From Patiria miniata (taxonomy: Eukaryota; Echinodermata; Asteroidea; Valvatida; Asterinidae), in contig NW_024037072.1 in the NCBI RefSeq assembly GCF_015706575.1, positions 27,033,162 to 27,097,161 of the forward strand: a stretch of DNA of 64,000 nucleotides, read 5' to 3'. Made by a program: the position numbers and the translations under genes. Within the stretch, counting starts at the first letter, position 1; every line of letters begins with the position of its first letter. Shown here piece after piece: positions 20,880-31,850 of this stretch. Under the pieces are notes generated by a model. It was not told the origin of the DNA. It did no database searches and saw only the letters and a program-made list of their open reading frames with translations.

Positions 20880-21263
20880 TTATTCCATGTCTAGCGTTTT
20901 GGGGGCGCTGGGTTTAGTAGGTTGTGTGACTATCAGCACTGGCTGTACTACCGGCGCAGTTGCCTTACTTTTTAGTACCAGCAACCCCACTCCTATTATA
21001 CACGCTATAGCACCCCACATCGCCAAAGAGTTGTAGTCTGGTGAGCTCGTATTATCGACTGATGTTACGTCCATTTTTGCTAATTTTAATTTCATCTGTC
21101 TATTGTGCTCGGCTAAAGTTTTACCCTGCTGTATTCGTTTAGGATTTTTAGTCTTGGTCACTCTCGTTACCGTCGGTGATGGCGTTGTTTTTATCGGTTG
21201 GGGCGTCTCTGTCTCTGCTGGTTGAGCTGCAGGCGTTGCTGTCGCTGCTTTCTGATCTTCCAT
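20880..21263 (-). CDS. Polinton single-pass membrane protein (127 aa)
   Basis: Whole frame. A Pro/Thr-rich N-terminus is followed by a basic stretch (KTKNPKRIQQGKTLAEHNRQ), one membrane segment (LAMWGAIACIIGVGLLVL, about residues 78-97) and a Pro-rich tail. KNPKRxxQGKxLAE-like motifs occur in Polinton proteins elsewhere (from memory). Its start overlaps the end of the upstream gene by about 116 bp in another frame, which suggests compact, virus-like packing. Confidence 0.6.
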   Translation of the reverse strand: MEDQKAATATPAAQPAETETPQPIKTTPSPTVTRVTKTKNPKRIQQGKTLAEHNRQMKLKLAKMDVTSVDNTSSPDYNSLAMWGAIACIIGVGLLVLKSKATAPVVQPVLIVTQPTKPSAPKTLDME

Positions 21264-21726
21264 TTATTATATTAGGTTTATTAAATTTCAAATGTTTTGT
21301 TGTGATAATCGTAGCAACTAGGGGTGATATTAAAGTTCCGTACTTGTTACAAACGTCAATCAACATACCAGCCATACTCGCGCTTATAATAGGATCAGAA
21401 CTCAAGTCGTTGGTGAGTTCTTCTTCAGAATCTATAGTGACGTTATATCCTAAAACGTGTACGGGTGTAACCACATCTAACACTTTCGAAAATAGACTTA
21501 AAGTGTATTTACTAACGGTTTGAACAATTTCATTTCCAAATTTAGTTTCGTACAGATGATACAGCTTTTCGAGTTCTTTGTTGTCAAGAGCTTCGATATG
21601 TTTAACGGTATATTCCTTTCCCAAGTACTTTCTAGAGTTTCCGGCTGTTACGACACCGCACAAACGATCTTTATGTTCTGCGTTGTGATCTTGTTCGTTC
21701 GTTAAAGTAAGTTTTAGGTCCTCCAT
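21148..21726 (-). CDS. Polinton conserved protein (192 aa)
   Basis: Whole frame. The N-terminal half contains LDNKELEKLYHLYETKFGNE and then YTLSLFSKVLDVVTPV, a helical pattern that recurs in Polintons. The middle is hydrophobic (ISASMAGMLIDVCNKYG); the last 40 residues are Ser/Asp-rich and overlap the next gene. Function not known. Confidence 0.55.
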   Translation of the reverse strand: MEDLKLTLTNEQDHNAEHKDRLCGVVTAGNSRKYLGKEYTVKHIEALDNKELEKLYHLYETKFGNEIVQTVSKYTLSLFSKVLDVVTPVHVLGYNVTIDSEEELTNDLSSDPIISASMAGMLIDVCNKYGTLISPLVATIITTKHLKFNKPNIINGRSESSDSNACSSTSRDRDAPTDKNNAITDGNESDQD

Positions 21727-21944
21727 TTAATTAAAAACAAATTTAATTTTGTTGTAGCTTTTGCAACTTTGTTACAAAAGCAAAGGTATTCGTAGGTGTA
21801 AAACGATAAATTAAGCGATATGATGATAATAACCAAAAACTGCAAATACTCAATTATTAATCATTTACTAACAACAAAATACATTTTGTTGACGTTTGTT
21901 GATTAGCAAATTGTAATGCTTGTGTAGCTTGTTGAATAGGTTGC

Positions 21945-22050
21945 TACTCACCTAGCTATTAATTGTTACTCACCTAGTTATTAATTGTTACTCACCTAGC
22001 TATTAATTGTTACTCACCTAGCTATTAATTGCTACTCACCTAGCTACTCA
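21945..22050. repeat. 22-bp tandem repeat in the Polinton
   Basis: Five units near TTACTCACCTAGCTATTAATTG lie in the non-coding gap 21,727-22,043 upstream of the 192-aa gene and next to the end of the ATPase gene. The rest of the gap is A/T-rich without a gene. Confidence 0.85.
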
Positions 22051-22649
22051 AGTAGCTCGTAACTAACTGGAGGTTCGGTGTATACGACCAATTTACTATA
22101 TTTCACATCTCTCAAACGACGTTTGATATAATTTCGTTGTTCAATGGGTACGACGTCATTTTCGTCTAACGCTTGATCAAACGATGTTTTATCCTTGCAG
22201 TAAAATAACGCCAACCAAGCCGTGTTTTCTCTATAATCTTTTAAAACGCTGTTGTACTTTTGAGTCAGAAACCAACAGCTGTGATTTACGTGTCTTCCGC
22301 TAAAGGCCATCTTGCTTAGCGCGCACGTCTTTTTACGATATTTAATCTCTTGATCCGAAGAGCAATCGTCCAAGATAAACAGCGTGGCAACACCTTCGAA
22401 TATTTTCCTGTAAAAATCGATCGCTTCGTTGAGCGTCATCTTGTACAATTCCGGATCGCAGAGGTATACCTCGGGATCTGCTTGAACCCACTTTCTTTCG
22501 TTGTATGTTTTGTTTTTAAAAATGGTAGGGCAAATGATGACTATCGCTTCAAATGTATTTTTATAGTCTGACTCTAACAGATCTAAAATCCATTTGGTTT
22601 TACCCGAATTTGTTTTGCCGACGATTAAAGCTCAATGCGGTTGTGTCAT
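22044..22649 (-). pseudogene. Polinton genome-packaging ATPase (FtsK/HerA, A32-like), broken
   Basis: The N-terminal part holds a P-loop-like KTNSGKTK, and the later part a Walker B motif TLFILDDC. The motif FLTQKYNSVLKDYRENTAWL fits the sensor region of A32-like packaging ATPases of Polintons, adenovirus-like and giant viruses. The protein would pump genome into the capsid. The gene appears broken, about once or twice. It is followed upstream by the capsid gene, the usual order. Confidence 0.75.
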
Positions 22650-22650
22650 T

Positions 22651-23881
22651 TTAACTTAACAGAGATTTAAAATTCCCGTCTTCCAAGTTCAATTGAGCAT
22701 CCATGACCAAAAATACGTACATCGTGAGGTCACCTTGACTTTCGGCTTCTCTGTTGAATTGAATGTTGATGCCTTCTCCGTCTCCGAGTTTCCTACCGGA
22801 TCCGTGAGCGGAATTGTCGTCGTTACTTCTAAAATCGAGCCACAGACCGTACTTGTTTTTTAGGTAGTCTCCGAGGTCAAAACCCGTCAAATTTAAGTCT
22901 TTAGCTACTCCGCGCCCGCTTTCGGTATCGCTGTCTCTAAAAAACTTGCTAATTTCGTTCCAGTGTTGATACTGAAACATGCCTTGACTGTAGAGTTGAT
23001 TGGGTTTACCTTCTACTGTCACCGATGTTTTGGTTAGTTTTGGATTATAAAATCGCTGCGGATTTTTCTCCGTGGGATCTTTAAACAAAAACAAAATACC
23101 CTTGAGGCTCCTGATGGGTTGATTGACGCTCACGTTCCAAAGCGTGTCCGATTTGTTGACGGATCTAACTTCTAGCGAGTGGATTTTATCAAACAGATAT
23201 TGCATTAACCCCTTAATCTCTGTTGGTCACCACTTTGTATTCGAGAGACAAGTCTGAGATAGAATACATCGCCGCCGTATCTGAACTGTTGACTACTTTT
23301 TCGTGATCGTTAAACTTTATCTCGTACGTCAGAGGTTGTTTTAAACCGCTGGGGTAAAAAGGGTGATGCGAAGTCAGTATGTCAATGTCTAGGGGAATAC
23401 AATATCTGTTACCATAGGCATCCGCGATAGCTTAATCTTTACCGTTGTTGGCGACCGCGTTAGCATCTCCAGCCCCCGTTCTTATTTTAGACACGTTTTC
23501 TTTTTCTATGCCCGAGTACGCCATGTTTCGAGTCGTCGAGCTGTTGATCCAATTGTCTTTATCGTCGGCGTGACGATAACTTACGATTTCGTGACCTTGA
23601 AGCCGGACGCTGATTTCACTGACTAAATTTCTGGCCAAATTGCTAAAAATGGTTCTATTGTTGTCACCTCCACCTTCGAGTTCTAAACTAAAAGCTAGTT
23701 TACAAGTGCCAGGTACGATCACGTCGTCTACGCCCAATTGAGGAAACTTGACCCTCAGCGTTTGCCCCGCCGATGTACTACTAGGATTGTGGGTAATGAC
23801 CACCTCTTTTCTCTCACCCTTGATAGATCTGGGTATTTTTAATAGCCTGCAGGGATTGAGCTTTTTTCCGTACGCATTCAT
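22651..23881 (-). pseudogene. Polinton major capsid protein (double jelly-roll), broken
   Basis: The N-terminal part has RVKFPQLGVDDVIVPGTCKL and NRTIFSNLARNLVSEISVRL, typical of the hexon-like double jelly-roll capsid proteins of Polintons. The C-terminal part has LFDKIHSLEVRSVNKS, RFYNPKLTKTSVTVEG and WNEISKFFRDSD. The span is about 410 codons, somewhat short of the family. It appears broken about twice. It would form the icosahedral shell; its presence is why Polintons are thought to have a virus stage. Confidence 0.8.
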
Positions 23882-23903
23882 TTTATTTATACGAGTTTTA
23901 AAT

Positions 23904-24332
23904 TTAAAGATATCTGTAAGCCAAGAAGCCCACCAAAAGCGTTCCTCCCGCGATAAACGCGAGTTCTCTTTCTATTTGTTGGTCGCTAGGCTCGTAAAAA
24001 TCTTCGAGTTTGGGTTCGCGTTGCAGTCCTACGGGTAGTTCGGTAGATTGTCCACTCACCTCGTTGTAGTAACGCAACGCTCGGTCTACGTTGGAAAATG
24101 TTTCTTTAGAGGTATTTTGTTTTCTGATACGTTCGTTTAGAAAATCTAGATATTTCGTTCGTTCTCGTTGCCACTTATCTTTGGCGGCTGAGAGTTGTTC
24201 TATCGCTAAATCGTGTCTCTTACGCTCCTCGTCGGCATCACTCTGTTTCAGACTTGAAAAGAAAAAGTTTGAACCCGTAAAAGCTAAAGCGTTGACGATC
24301 GCGCCTCCTAACATCATAGCAACGCTAGCCAT
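23904..24332 (-). CDS. Polinton membrane protein with coiled coil (142 aa)
   Basis: Whole frame. ALAFTGSNFFFSSLKQSD near the N-terminus follows a hydrophobic, Gly/Ala-rich start (MLGGAIVNALAF). A long charged helix (DEERKRHDLAIEQLSAAKDK) spans about residues 30-75, and the last 20 residues (FIAGGTLLVGFLAYRYL) form a membrane anchor. One of the most widely conserved Polinton proteins (from memory); function unknown. It is divergent from the integrase, with only 34 bp between start codons. Confidence 0.7.
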   Translation of the reverse strand: MASVAMMLGGAIVNALAFTGSNFFFSSLKQSDADEERKRHDLAIEQLSAAKDKWQRERTKYLDFLNERIRKQNTSKETFSNVDRALRYYNEVSGQSTELPVGLQREPKLEDFYEPSDQQIERELAFIAGGTLLVGFLAYRYL

Positions 24333-24350
24333 ATTATTATTATAAACGTC

Positions 24351-24362
24351 TTTTATATTAAA
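24351..24362 (+). promoter_or_regulatory. TTTTATATTAAA element in a divergent promoter
   Basis: The 12-mer lies 4 bases upstream of the integrase ATG at 24,367. The divergent gene starts at 24,332, so this 34-bp gap must serve both genes. Confidence 0.55.
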
Positions 24363-24366
24363 TAAT

Positions 24367-25016
24367 ATGCAAACATTATCTAAACTCTATTATAGCCCGA
24401 GCGGTTATTGGAGAGGTGAAAGTGCAGTCGACCATTTACACGATAAAACCAAAATCGATAAAAAGGTAATCAGAGATTGGCTTAAAAAACAAGCGATTTG
24501 GCAAATTTATCTACCGGGTCCCGCGTATGTACCCAGACCTACGAGTACTTCGCGAGAGTTTGAAACACCAAACGACTTTCACCAAATGGATGTGCTATAC
24601 CTACCCTGGGATAAAGTAAAACGCAAGACTTATAAATACGCTTTGACGGTTGTCGACGTTGCGAGTCGATACCACGAAGCAGAACCTTTGGTTTCTAAAA
24701 CGGCGGATTCCACCCAGGATGCTATCGTCAAGATTTACGCGAGATCACCTTTGAGTTACCCCAAAACGTTGAGAGTAGACGCCGGTACCGAATTTAAAGC
24801 AACAATTACCGCAAGACGCCATGGTTAGATATTTATATTACCCGGGCGAGCAAGAGGGTGGAACCTCGAGAAGAGCCACGGATCCCATTTGGAGCGTAGA
24901 CATCTTCAACGTGAAAAAAAGAACATGTCAATTTAAAAAGATTAAAGGTAAAAAGTCACGACGGGTCCTACTCTTTATTACCTTCAAAACGGCCCAAAAA
25001 GGAGTTTTGTGAGACA
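24367..25016 (+). pseudogene. Polinton integrase (retroviral-type, DDE), broken
   Basis: An N-terminal helical region (AVDHLHDKTKIDKKVIRDWL) precedes the core. Catalytic-core hallmarks are FHQMDVLYLP with the first Asp, YKYALTVVDVASRYHEAEPL, and LRVDAGTEFK with the second Asp. The C-terminal part is basic with beta strands, like an integrase tail. It would insert the element and make the short target duplication. The gene appears broken. Confidence 0.8.
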
Positions 25017-25019
25017 AGA

Positions 25020-28000
25020 GCTTCAAGTCGTACCCGAGGACACGCAATTACCGCCATAGTGACCAAAAGCCAGCGTGTTTATACCGTCCGGTAAAATATA
25101 CCTCTTTGTGTCCAACGGACTCAACGATAGTTTATTTTGAGATACGGTGTAAAGGATGTGATTTTCCGATCTGATGTTAGTCATTGTTTCGTAGTGAGAT
25201 TTCTTGTTTAAGATGCAGTCGTAATAGTGTCGGTGTTTTAACTTCTTAGAGGTGACCGATTTTGTGACACCCTTGGCTTTTTTTCAGGTTGATGTCAGCG
25301 GTTAAAATCGAGTACATTTTAGGTCTTATGCAAACGACTTCTTTGACTATTTTACCTCCAAACTCGTCTTTAAATTTACCGATCACTTTCTTATTGGTTG
25401 GATCGTACAAAGGATGATCAGTCGGATAATTCGAAAGGTCGTATTGTTGCCCGTTTTGCTGCATATCTTTGTATACGTCGTCATTGTGTACTACGAGTAC
25501 CAAACTGTCTGTATCTGTGTACATCAACCTGATTTTATCTTTGTACTTGTCTTTCAAATGGTTGTAATAAAAATCGTACATCAGCGTCTTTGAGAGATCC
25601 AAGATACTCACTCCGCAATAGATCGGTTTCTTTAACACGGTTTTAATCTTGTACATTTCGACAAATGACAATTTGCATTCTGAAAATGGCGTCGTCGTTT
25701 TGTAGCTCGGTTTCTGTATAATTTTTTTCGTATTTATCTCGATCGTCATCGTTACTGTCTCTGAGCAGGTAACCGTCAATCCTGTTTCTGACGTTTTCCA
25801 TCGTCTTACCAAACACGCTGTTATTCATGAGTTTAAAAAAGTTTTTCTCAAAATCTTTCTAAGTTGCGTGTTTTTGTCTATATAAGATGCCATCCAAGGC
25901 GCTTGTTTAAATTGCAGCACTCGATGCACCTTTTTAAGTTTCAAGCCGAGTTTGAGATACAACTGCAACGTGACGTAGTGCAAAACATATTTTTGTTTAG
26001 GATTAAGGGTACACGTTAATTTTTGCACGTTGCTAATAGGTTCCGTATCCAATAACTCGTTTTGATAATCAGACGTCCATTCTTTTGGTATGACGATATT
26101 TTCTGGCGCTAGGGGATAATCGTTGTGCAGGTCGTGGAGATTGTTCGGGTAATCGAGGTCTACTTCGAAGCAGTAACCGGTGTTTGACGTTTTCCTGAGA
26201 GATAATATCTTGGACTCGGTAAACGTTTTTGTAGACGCCCATTTAAAGTCTTTGTACGGCAGGTATTGACTCATGGCCCAGCCGTACAGATTGTTTGCAT
26301 CGAGGTAGGTGATGTAACTCGACGGCTCTTTTGGATTATGGTCGGGTAGGTATTTGTTGTTGGCTTTGTGGTATCTCATACCACCCATGCTCGAGATACC
26401 ACCTCTTTTTGCCTTTTCAAAAAATAAATGTTTGTCTACGTCTGGCAATAGTTCGAGTTTAACTTCCAGTAATAACGTATCGGTAGTGACGTACAAATCG
26501 TGATATTCCCCCATGTTTTTAACTTTAAACTCATTCCACGTCAGTTTAGCTCTGTCGTAGTCCTCTCGCGATATATTTTCGTCTTTTAGGCTGCTGTAAA
26601 ATTGTTCGATGGGGGGTAGGCTGGTCTCTTGAAATCTGTCAAACGAGTCCATGTATTCATACGGATAAACTCCTTTTTGTAACAACGAGTCGATATTTTG
26701 ACGATTAAAATGTTCTCTGAGTAGTTTAAACGACTCTCTCGGACAAGCTTTAGATAATCTATCCAACGAAGATGCCATAAAATTAAACGAGTCTATAAAT
26801 CGCATATTTCCGATCGAAAACGAAATATACTTTTCCGAATTTCTAGCGATAACTTGTATTTTCTTTTCGTCATCGTACTCTGAAATACTCTGCATGATCA
26901 AGTGAGCGTCGTAATTTTGCAGATTGTGAAAGACGACTGGTATGGGGGTAAAACCTGGTTTAACTTGTAATTTTAGATTGCAGTAGGCGTGCGCGCCACT
27001 CTATATCTACCCGTGACGTGGCAGTGATCTCTCACCTTTCTAAATTTGTTGATTTTCTTTTTGCATTCGAGGCATTTAGACTCTGTAAATCCATTTTTGT
27101 TTTCGTATTGATGTTCTTTTATTTGTTTTTCTGTTTTTGGTTTTTTGGGTTTCAGGCACTGACAGTTGCTCAAGTAATTGGGATAAATTGGTTTCTCGCA
27201 AATCCAACACGTGTTTGTTTTATCATGATGTTCTTTAGCTCGCTCGTTAAATGTCATGGGTTGGTTTTTTTTAAATATGCAATTTATGTCGCTTTGTATT
27301 TTTAACATTTTATGTACAAACTTTGATGCGGCATCTTTACCTCTATAAGTCTCTTGATACGCATTGGTGCCGTCGCATCTAACTACTACCAACGAGTAAC
27401 CGCTTGCTTTGTGAATGTTTGTCTTTTGCCTGTTGTCCTTTTTATCGTCCGAGTTTTTTCCTAATATCGATTCAAAGTCGGCATAAACTACAAACGGTGC
27501 TTTTTGTTTAAACCTGTAGTTTTTAAATTCTAATATTGGCACATCGTTTTCGTCGACTATCCACTCGTTATTTACATATTTTCGCTTAGCGGTAGGAAAT
27601 ACAATCTTTGACGGATGTGTATCTATACCGTTACAATCGGTCATGTGTCTATCTAATTTTACTTGCGTTCTATAATGACACAGGCACCTTCGACAAAAAT
27701 ATTTCTTACTTTTATATTTTGTAACGTTGTAAATCAATCTCGAAAAATTATTTATCCATTAGTAGTGATGCTTGTCGCCCTCAGAAAACAAAAACAGATC
27801 GATAGGTCGTGACTCTGCTTTGTAGTTTTTAGACACATATAACGGATATATTTCCTCCTCATAACCGTATACGTTTATCGTTAAATTATTTTGTCTTTCT
27901 ATCTTTGGTATCTGGTCGATCGGTGTTGGAAAGTCTACGCCTTTAAATTTGAGTCCGTCATCTTTGGTGTATACAACAGGTTCTTCTTTATGAATTTTAT

Positions 28001-28873
28001 ATTTAGGATCGTTTTTATGTTATTTTTTACTTTATCAGTATACAAGCCAAGAGCAGCTCTCAAACACCATCTCAAACACTCGTCGTCTTTGTTTTTAATG
28101 TTAATCATTGCCGTTTTCTGTTTGATACATTTTGGTAGGTCAATATAAGAACTGCCTCTCACGGGGTTAAACCTGTTGATGTTGATATACAACGCCATTA
28201 TCTTTTTTAAAACCCAACCCGATCCTTGATTCGTATACCTTTCATCCTTTTTAAATATCTGGTCGATGTCTTCTTTTAAAACCTGTTTTATTTGACTTTG
28301 ATTTAAAACGACTCTCTGATCGGTAAAATGTGTAGCTTCGATCGTTTCGATCGTACCATCCGGTTTGGTTTTTTCGTATTTTATTTTGATTGTGAGCTCC
28401 ATTTTTAAACCTCTTAGCTCTCTCAATTCTGACTTGATTTTATTTACAATTTGATCTTTGTGCGTATCAAAAAACTTGACTAAATCGTCGTTAAAAAGTC
28501 TACGAATCAGTTCCCAGTTTCTAAAGTTGTTTCTAAATCTCCTCGTCGCTCTAAACTCAGCCTCTTGAAAATACTCGGGTTGCCTAGAGTTTTGAATCGC
28601 CGAGAGTAAATCTTTTTTCAAAAATCGACCTTTGTAACCCGACGGGTTATATTCTAGATCGTAATCGTCTACAATCTGTTTGAGCTCATGTAGCGTCTTT
28701 TTCCTCAAGTTTTTAAATCGAGCTTCGTAGTTTTTTATCCGGTTGATGTAGACTTTACGCGTAAGAGCAACATTTTGATTGTACGGTACATTATATCGCT
28801 GGACGTAATCGCGCAGCGTCGCTTTATTCCATCTAGAAAATCCCTTAACGATTGGCTTGATCATATTCATCAT
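25020..28873 (-). pseudogene. Protein-primed DNA polymerase B of the Polinton, broken
   Basis: The N-terminal region has SAP-like helices (TLHELKQIVDDYDLEYNPSG) and the family signature LYININRFNPVRGSSYIDLP. Downstream come a Cys/His cluster, the exonuclease motif YADFESI, a second Cys-rich finger (CWICEKPI), the palm motif YLDANNLYGWAMSQYLP, the motif B region [16 protein letters not shown] and motif C YTDTDSL. The C-terminus includes KFKDEFGG and ILPDGINTLAFGHYGG. The span (about 3.85 kb) fits Polinton PolB. It appears broken about three times. The enzyme would copy the linear genome from a terminal protein. Confidence 0.9.
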
Positions 28874-28996
28874 TTATATATATCAATATATTTTTTTAAT
28901 TTTTTTTAAGAGGTTAGACTTTTGGATTTATAAGCAATCAGACTCACCGGCTGGAGAGACAGATCTTCAAGACGAGAGATATTGAGCCCCGGTTTT

Positions 28997-29149
28997 GGCT
29001 TGGGGCTGAGACTGAGATATCGGGAGAGGTCAGGTGGTGGGGGCGGGGGTGGGGGCGTGGCCAGAGGGTGGGGCTAGGGGTCAGAGATTATTGGAGAAGG
29101 GGGGATTATGGGCAGGGTAAAGTCTGGTACCCTCCCATCTCATACTACT
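28997..29149 (-). repeat. Polinton right terminal inverted repeat
   Basis: Inverted counterpart of 13,830-13,997, ending CATACTACT before CCCCG. The inner border is near GGCTTGGGGCTGAGACTGAG; a G-rich run of variable length lies within it. Confidence 0.85.
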
Positions 29150-29485
29150 CCCCGCCGCACGCACGTCAAAAAACACGAGGTCATACGTCACAGACTGTTT
29201 ATGCATATTCATGAGTTACAGCGCGGCCGCCATTTTGAAATCGCATGGGGGAGCATTTTCGGGACGATATTTGAGGAAGATGATGACTGAAAGTCGTCTT
29301 TTGGCCAGATGGATGAAAATATTGAGACCAAAGAACGTTTTTTCGAAAAGGTATGAGTTGCTCTACGACTAAGAACCATAACTGTGGAAACTTTTTTCCT
29401 GGATGAAAAGATAATCTCGATCAAAAGATGTAGCAAAATCGCTACATCAGCGGCCAAAAAAATTCAGTCTTTTTGGAAGCATTCA

Positions 29486-29534
29486 GCGTCTGGCCGTACG
29501 ACAGAGCTTGCGATAGTACTGTACGGCCAGACGC
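29486..29534. repeat. Short GC-rich hairpin
   Basis: GCGTCTGGCCGTAC and GTACGGCCAGACGC form a perfect 14-bp stem around a 21-base loop. Between the Polinton and this hairpin (29,155-29,485) I see no gene. Confidence 0.75.
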
Positions 29535-29632
29535 AGTCGGGCTAGACAAAACCGTGCAATCAAAAGGCAAACGAAACACTATTTTTACGTATTATTTGGA
29601 AAAAAATACGATCTTTATAGCCATCCAAGGTA

Positions 29633-30720
29633 CAACTATAGAATGCAGGGCCACTTTACTCTACATCCGCACCTCCGTACGGCTGCGTACGTGGAGGCGT
29701 GGAGCCGCAGTCGACCTACCAGTACCTCCGAAAATCGATCGTGGAGTCGTGGAGCCGCAGTCGATATCTCCGTGAATTGCGCCCTCTATCGGTGCGCGTC
29801 TCTGCGACTCCGCGACTCCGCGCCTCCGCCACTCCAGTGCCCCGCGTGAGCCGCGTCTCCAAGACTCTGAGACTCCACGACTCCGCGCCTCCGCCACTCC
29901 AGACAGTGCCGCGTCGCCCTCCTCCCTTCCTAATTTGCGAGCCCATTTTAAATGGAGACGGATGCTTCGTTCTCAAAAAAATTCCGCCGAGAATTGCGCC
30001 CTCTATCGGCGCGAGTCTCCGCGACTCCGCGACTCCGCGCCTCCGCCACTCCAGTGCCCCGCGTCTCCAAGACTCTGCGACTCCACGACTCCGCGCCTCC
30101 GCCACTCCAGACCGCCCTCCTCCCTTCCTAATTTGCGAGCCCATTTAAAATGGATACGGATGCCTCGTTCTCAAAAGAAATTCCGCCGAGAATTGCGCCC
30201 TCTATCGGCGCGAGTCTCCGCGACTCCGCGACTCCGCGCCTCCGCCACTCCAGTGCCCCGCGTCTCCAAGACTCTGCGACTCCACGACTCCGCGCCTCCG
30301 CCACTCCAGACAGTGCCCCGTCGCCCTCCTCCCTTCCTAATTTGCGAGCCCATTGAAAATGGATACGGATGCTTCGTTCTCAAAAAAATTCCGCCGAGAA
30401 TTGCGCCCTCTATCGGCGCGAGTCTCCGCGACTCCGCGACTCCGCGCCTCCGCCACTCCAGTGCCCCGCGTCTCCAAGACTCTGCGACTCCACGACTCCG
30501 CGCCTCCGCCACTCCGCGACTCCGATCCGTACCGTGCCCCATACCCAACACATTTACAAGCACGCCCTCCCGTCCGATCCTTCATGAGAAGCTTAGAAGA
30601 CAAGTGCATTCGCTGTACTTAGCACTTTTTGCAGGTTTGCATATCTATTACTCCTATCCATCCAAGCCTCCAAGCAAAATAAAAAAACTTGCTCCGGCGT
30701 GGCCCTGCATTCTATAGTTG
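29633..30720. mobile_element. TIR element filled with a GC-rich minisatellite
   Basis: The ends are a perfect 22-bp inverted repeat (CAACTATAGAATGCAGGG... inwards). Inside, a unit of about 200-217 bp starting GAATTGCGCCCTCTATCGG repeats at 29,774, 29,991, 30,190 and 30,398, the last one partial. Each unit itself contains runs of CGCGACTC. Open frames on both strands arise from the lack of A/T-rich stops and are not genes. No clear target duplication was seen. A non-autonomous DNA transposon is the likeliest class. Confidence 0.75.
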
Positions 30721-31850
30721 CTCCCAATCCAAATGTTAGCTCAATACTGTGATAGTTGTTATGTAGTCAAGTAGTGGTGTGTGTAGACACTATTTTATAG
30801 ATTTGCTGGATTATTTGCTCGGCGATAAAATCGAAAACTTTCCGTTTGAGGATTGTTTATTGCTGCATCCAAATCGTGAAAAAAAATTGCATGCAATTCG
30901 CCAAATATAAATACAATAGCGATAATGAAGTCATAATAATATCCAATTAATAAGCTTAGACTCGGCCTCTTATTTGCCACTGATTGAATTTAGGACTTTG
31001 TCATACTTTTGAAGGTCTGTGGCCTTTTAAATTTTGGGTCCTAGGCCTAGTTCTCCTTTTTTTTTAGGCGGAATAGGCCAATTAATTATGAATATAATAA
31101 TCCTGCTCAATTTTAATTTGAAAGATTATAAACATGACAAATGTAATTATACATGTACGTATACACACAATTTACATTTTTGAGAGGATGAATGTAGGCC
31201 TACATAAAGAGAGCCAGAGGAAGCCAACATGTTGCTAGTGTATGATGTTTGAACAACAACAATTGGCCTATTTATTTTTGCTTGTTGAAATTTAAAAAAA
31301 AAACAAAAAAAACACCAAAATTTTGTTTTGTACGACATCACATTCACATGATTCACAAGCAATCAGAATAAGGGACTCAATTTAAAATTCCTGTGAATGC
31401 TAAATTGTTAAATATGAAGAAATAAATTGTGGTGAAAAATAAAGAAATTGTTGTTTAGATCACAAATTTTGTGCATGGAATTTTTGAGTAAATTATATTT
31501 TTTTGCTGTTTTCAAAACAGGTTCCTGATCCGGCCTGATCACTGCAGTTACATTTTCTGCCACGCTGTGCCTCTCCTCCATAAAAACTGATCCTCATAAT
31601 CCATCTCATTATTCTCCTCGGCATGCAGCTGGCCTGGTGATTTAGAGAACATCTAGTAATATATTTGTACATATTGTAAATACATATACATTGTATATAT
31701 ATATATTTATATATATTTAAATTCTATCCATATTTTATCAAAGTTTTTTTCAGAAATATATTTATTATTTTTCTTTGCTGTTTTTCAGTTGTTATCTTGC
31801 AATCTCAATACTTAAATTCTGAAGCCTGACAACTTTTTTCTGATGGCCAT
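30721..31850. other. A/T-rich 5' flank of the DDE gene
   Basis: No coding region is evident. A TATATATATTTATATATA tract at about 31,697 may be a promoter-like or simple-repeat region about 150 bp before the first ATG. Confidence 0.3.

Larger units (their letters stand above)
13830..29149. mobile_element. Polinton/Maverick (adintovirus-like) element, broken
   Basis: A 15.3-kb fossil of a virus-like element. Ends are inverted repeats starting AGTAGTATGAG, with AG...CT termini as usual for Polintons, flanked by CCCCG at 13,825-13,829 and 29,150-29,154. Parts in order: tandem repeats, a TFIIB-like gene, several structural or membrane proteins, packaging ATPase, major capsid protein, a membrane protein, integrase, and protein-primed DNA polymerase B. 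No adenain-like protease was recognised. Most small genes look whole; capsid, ATPase, integrase, polymerase and one membrane gene are broken, about eight breaks in total. The two inverted repeats differ by roughly 5%, which suggests an insertion of moderate age, not a very recent one. Confidence 0.93.

Noticed and set aside
29473-30717. Several long overlapping open frames on both strands (up to 260 codons)
   Set aside because: They are products of a GC-rich minisatellite, are repeated unit by unit, and are rich in Arg, Pro and Ser without any domain.
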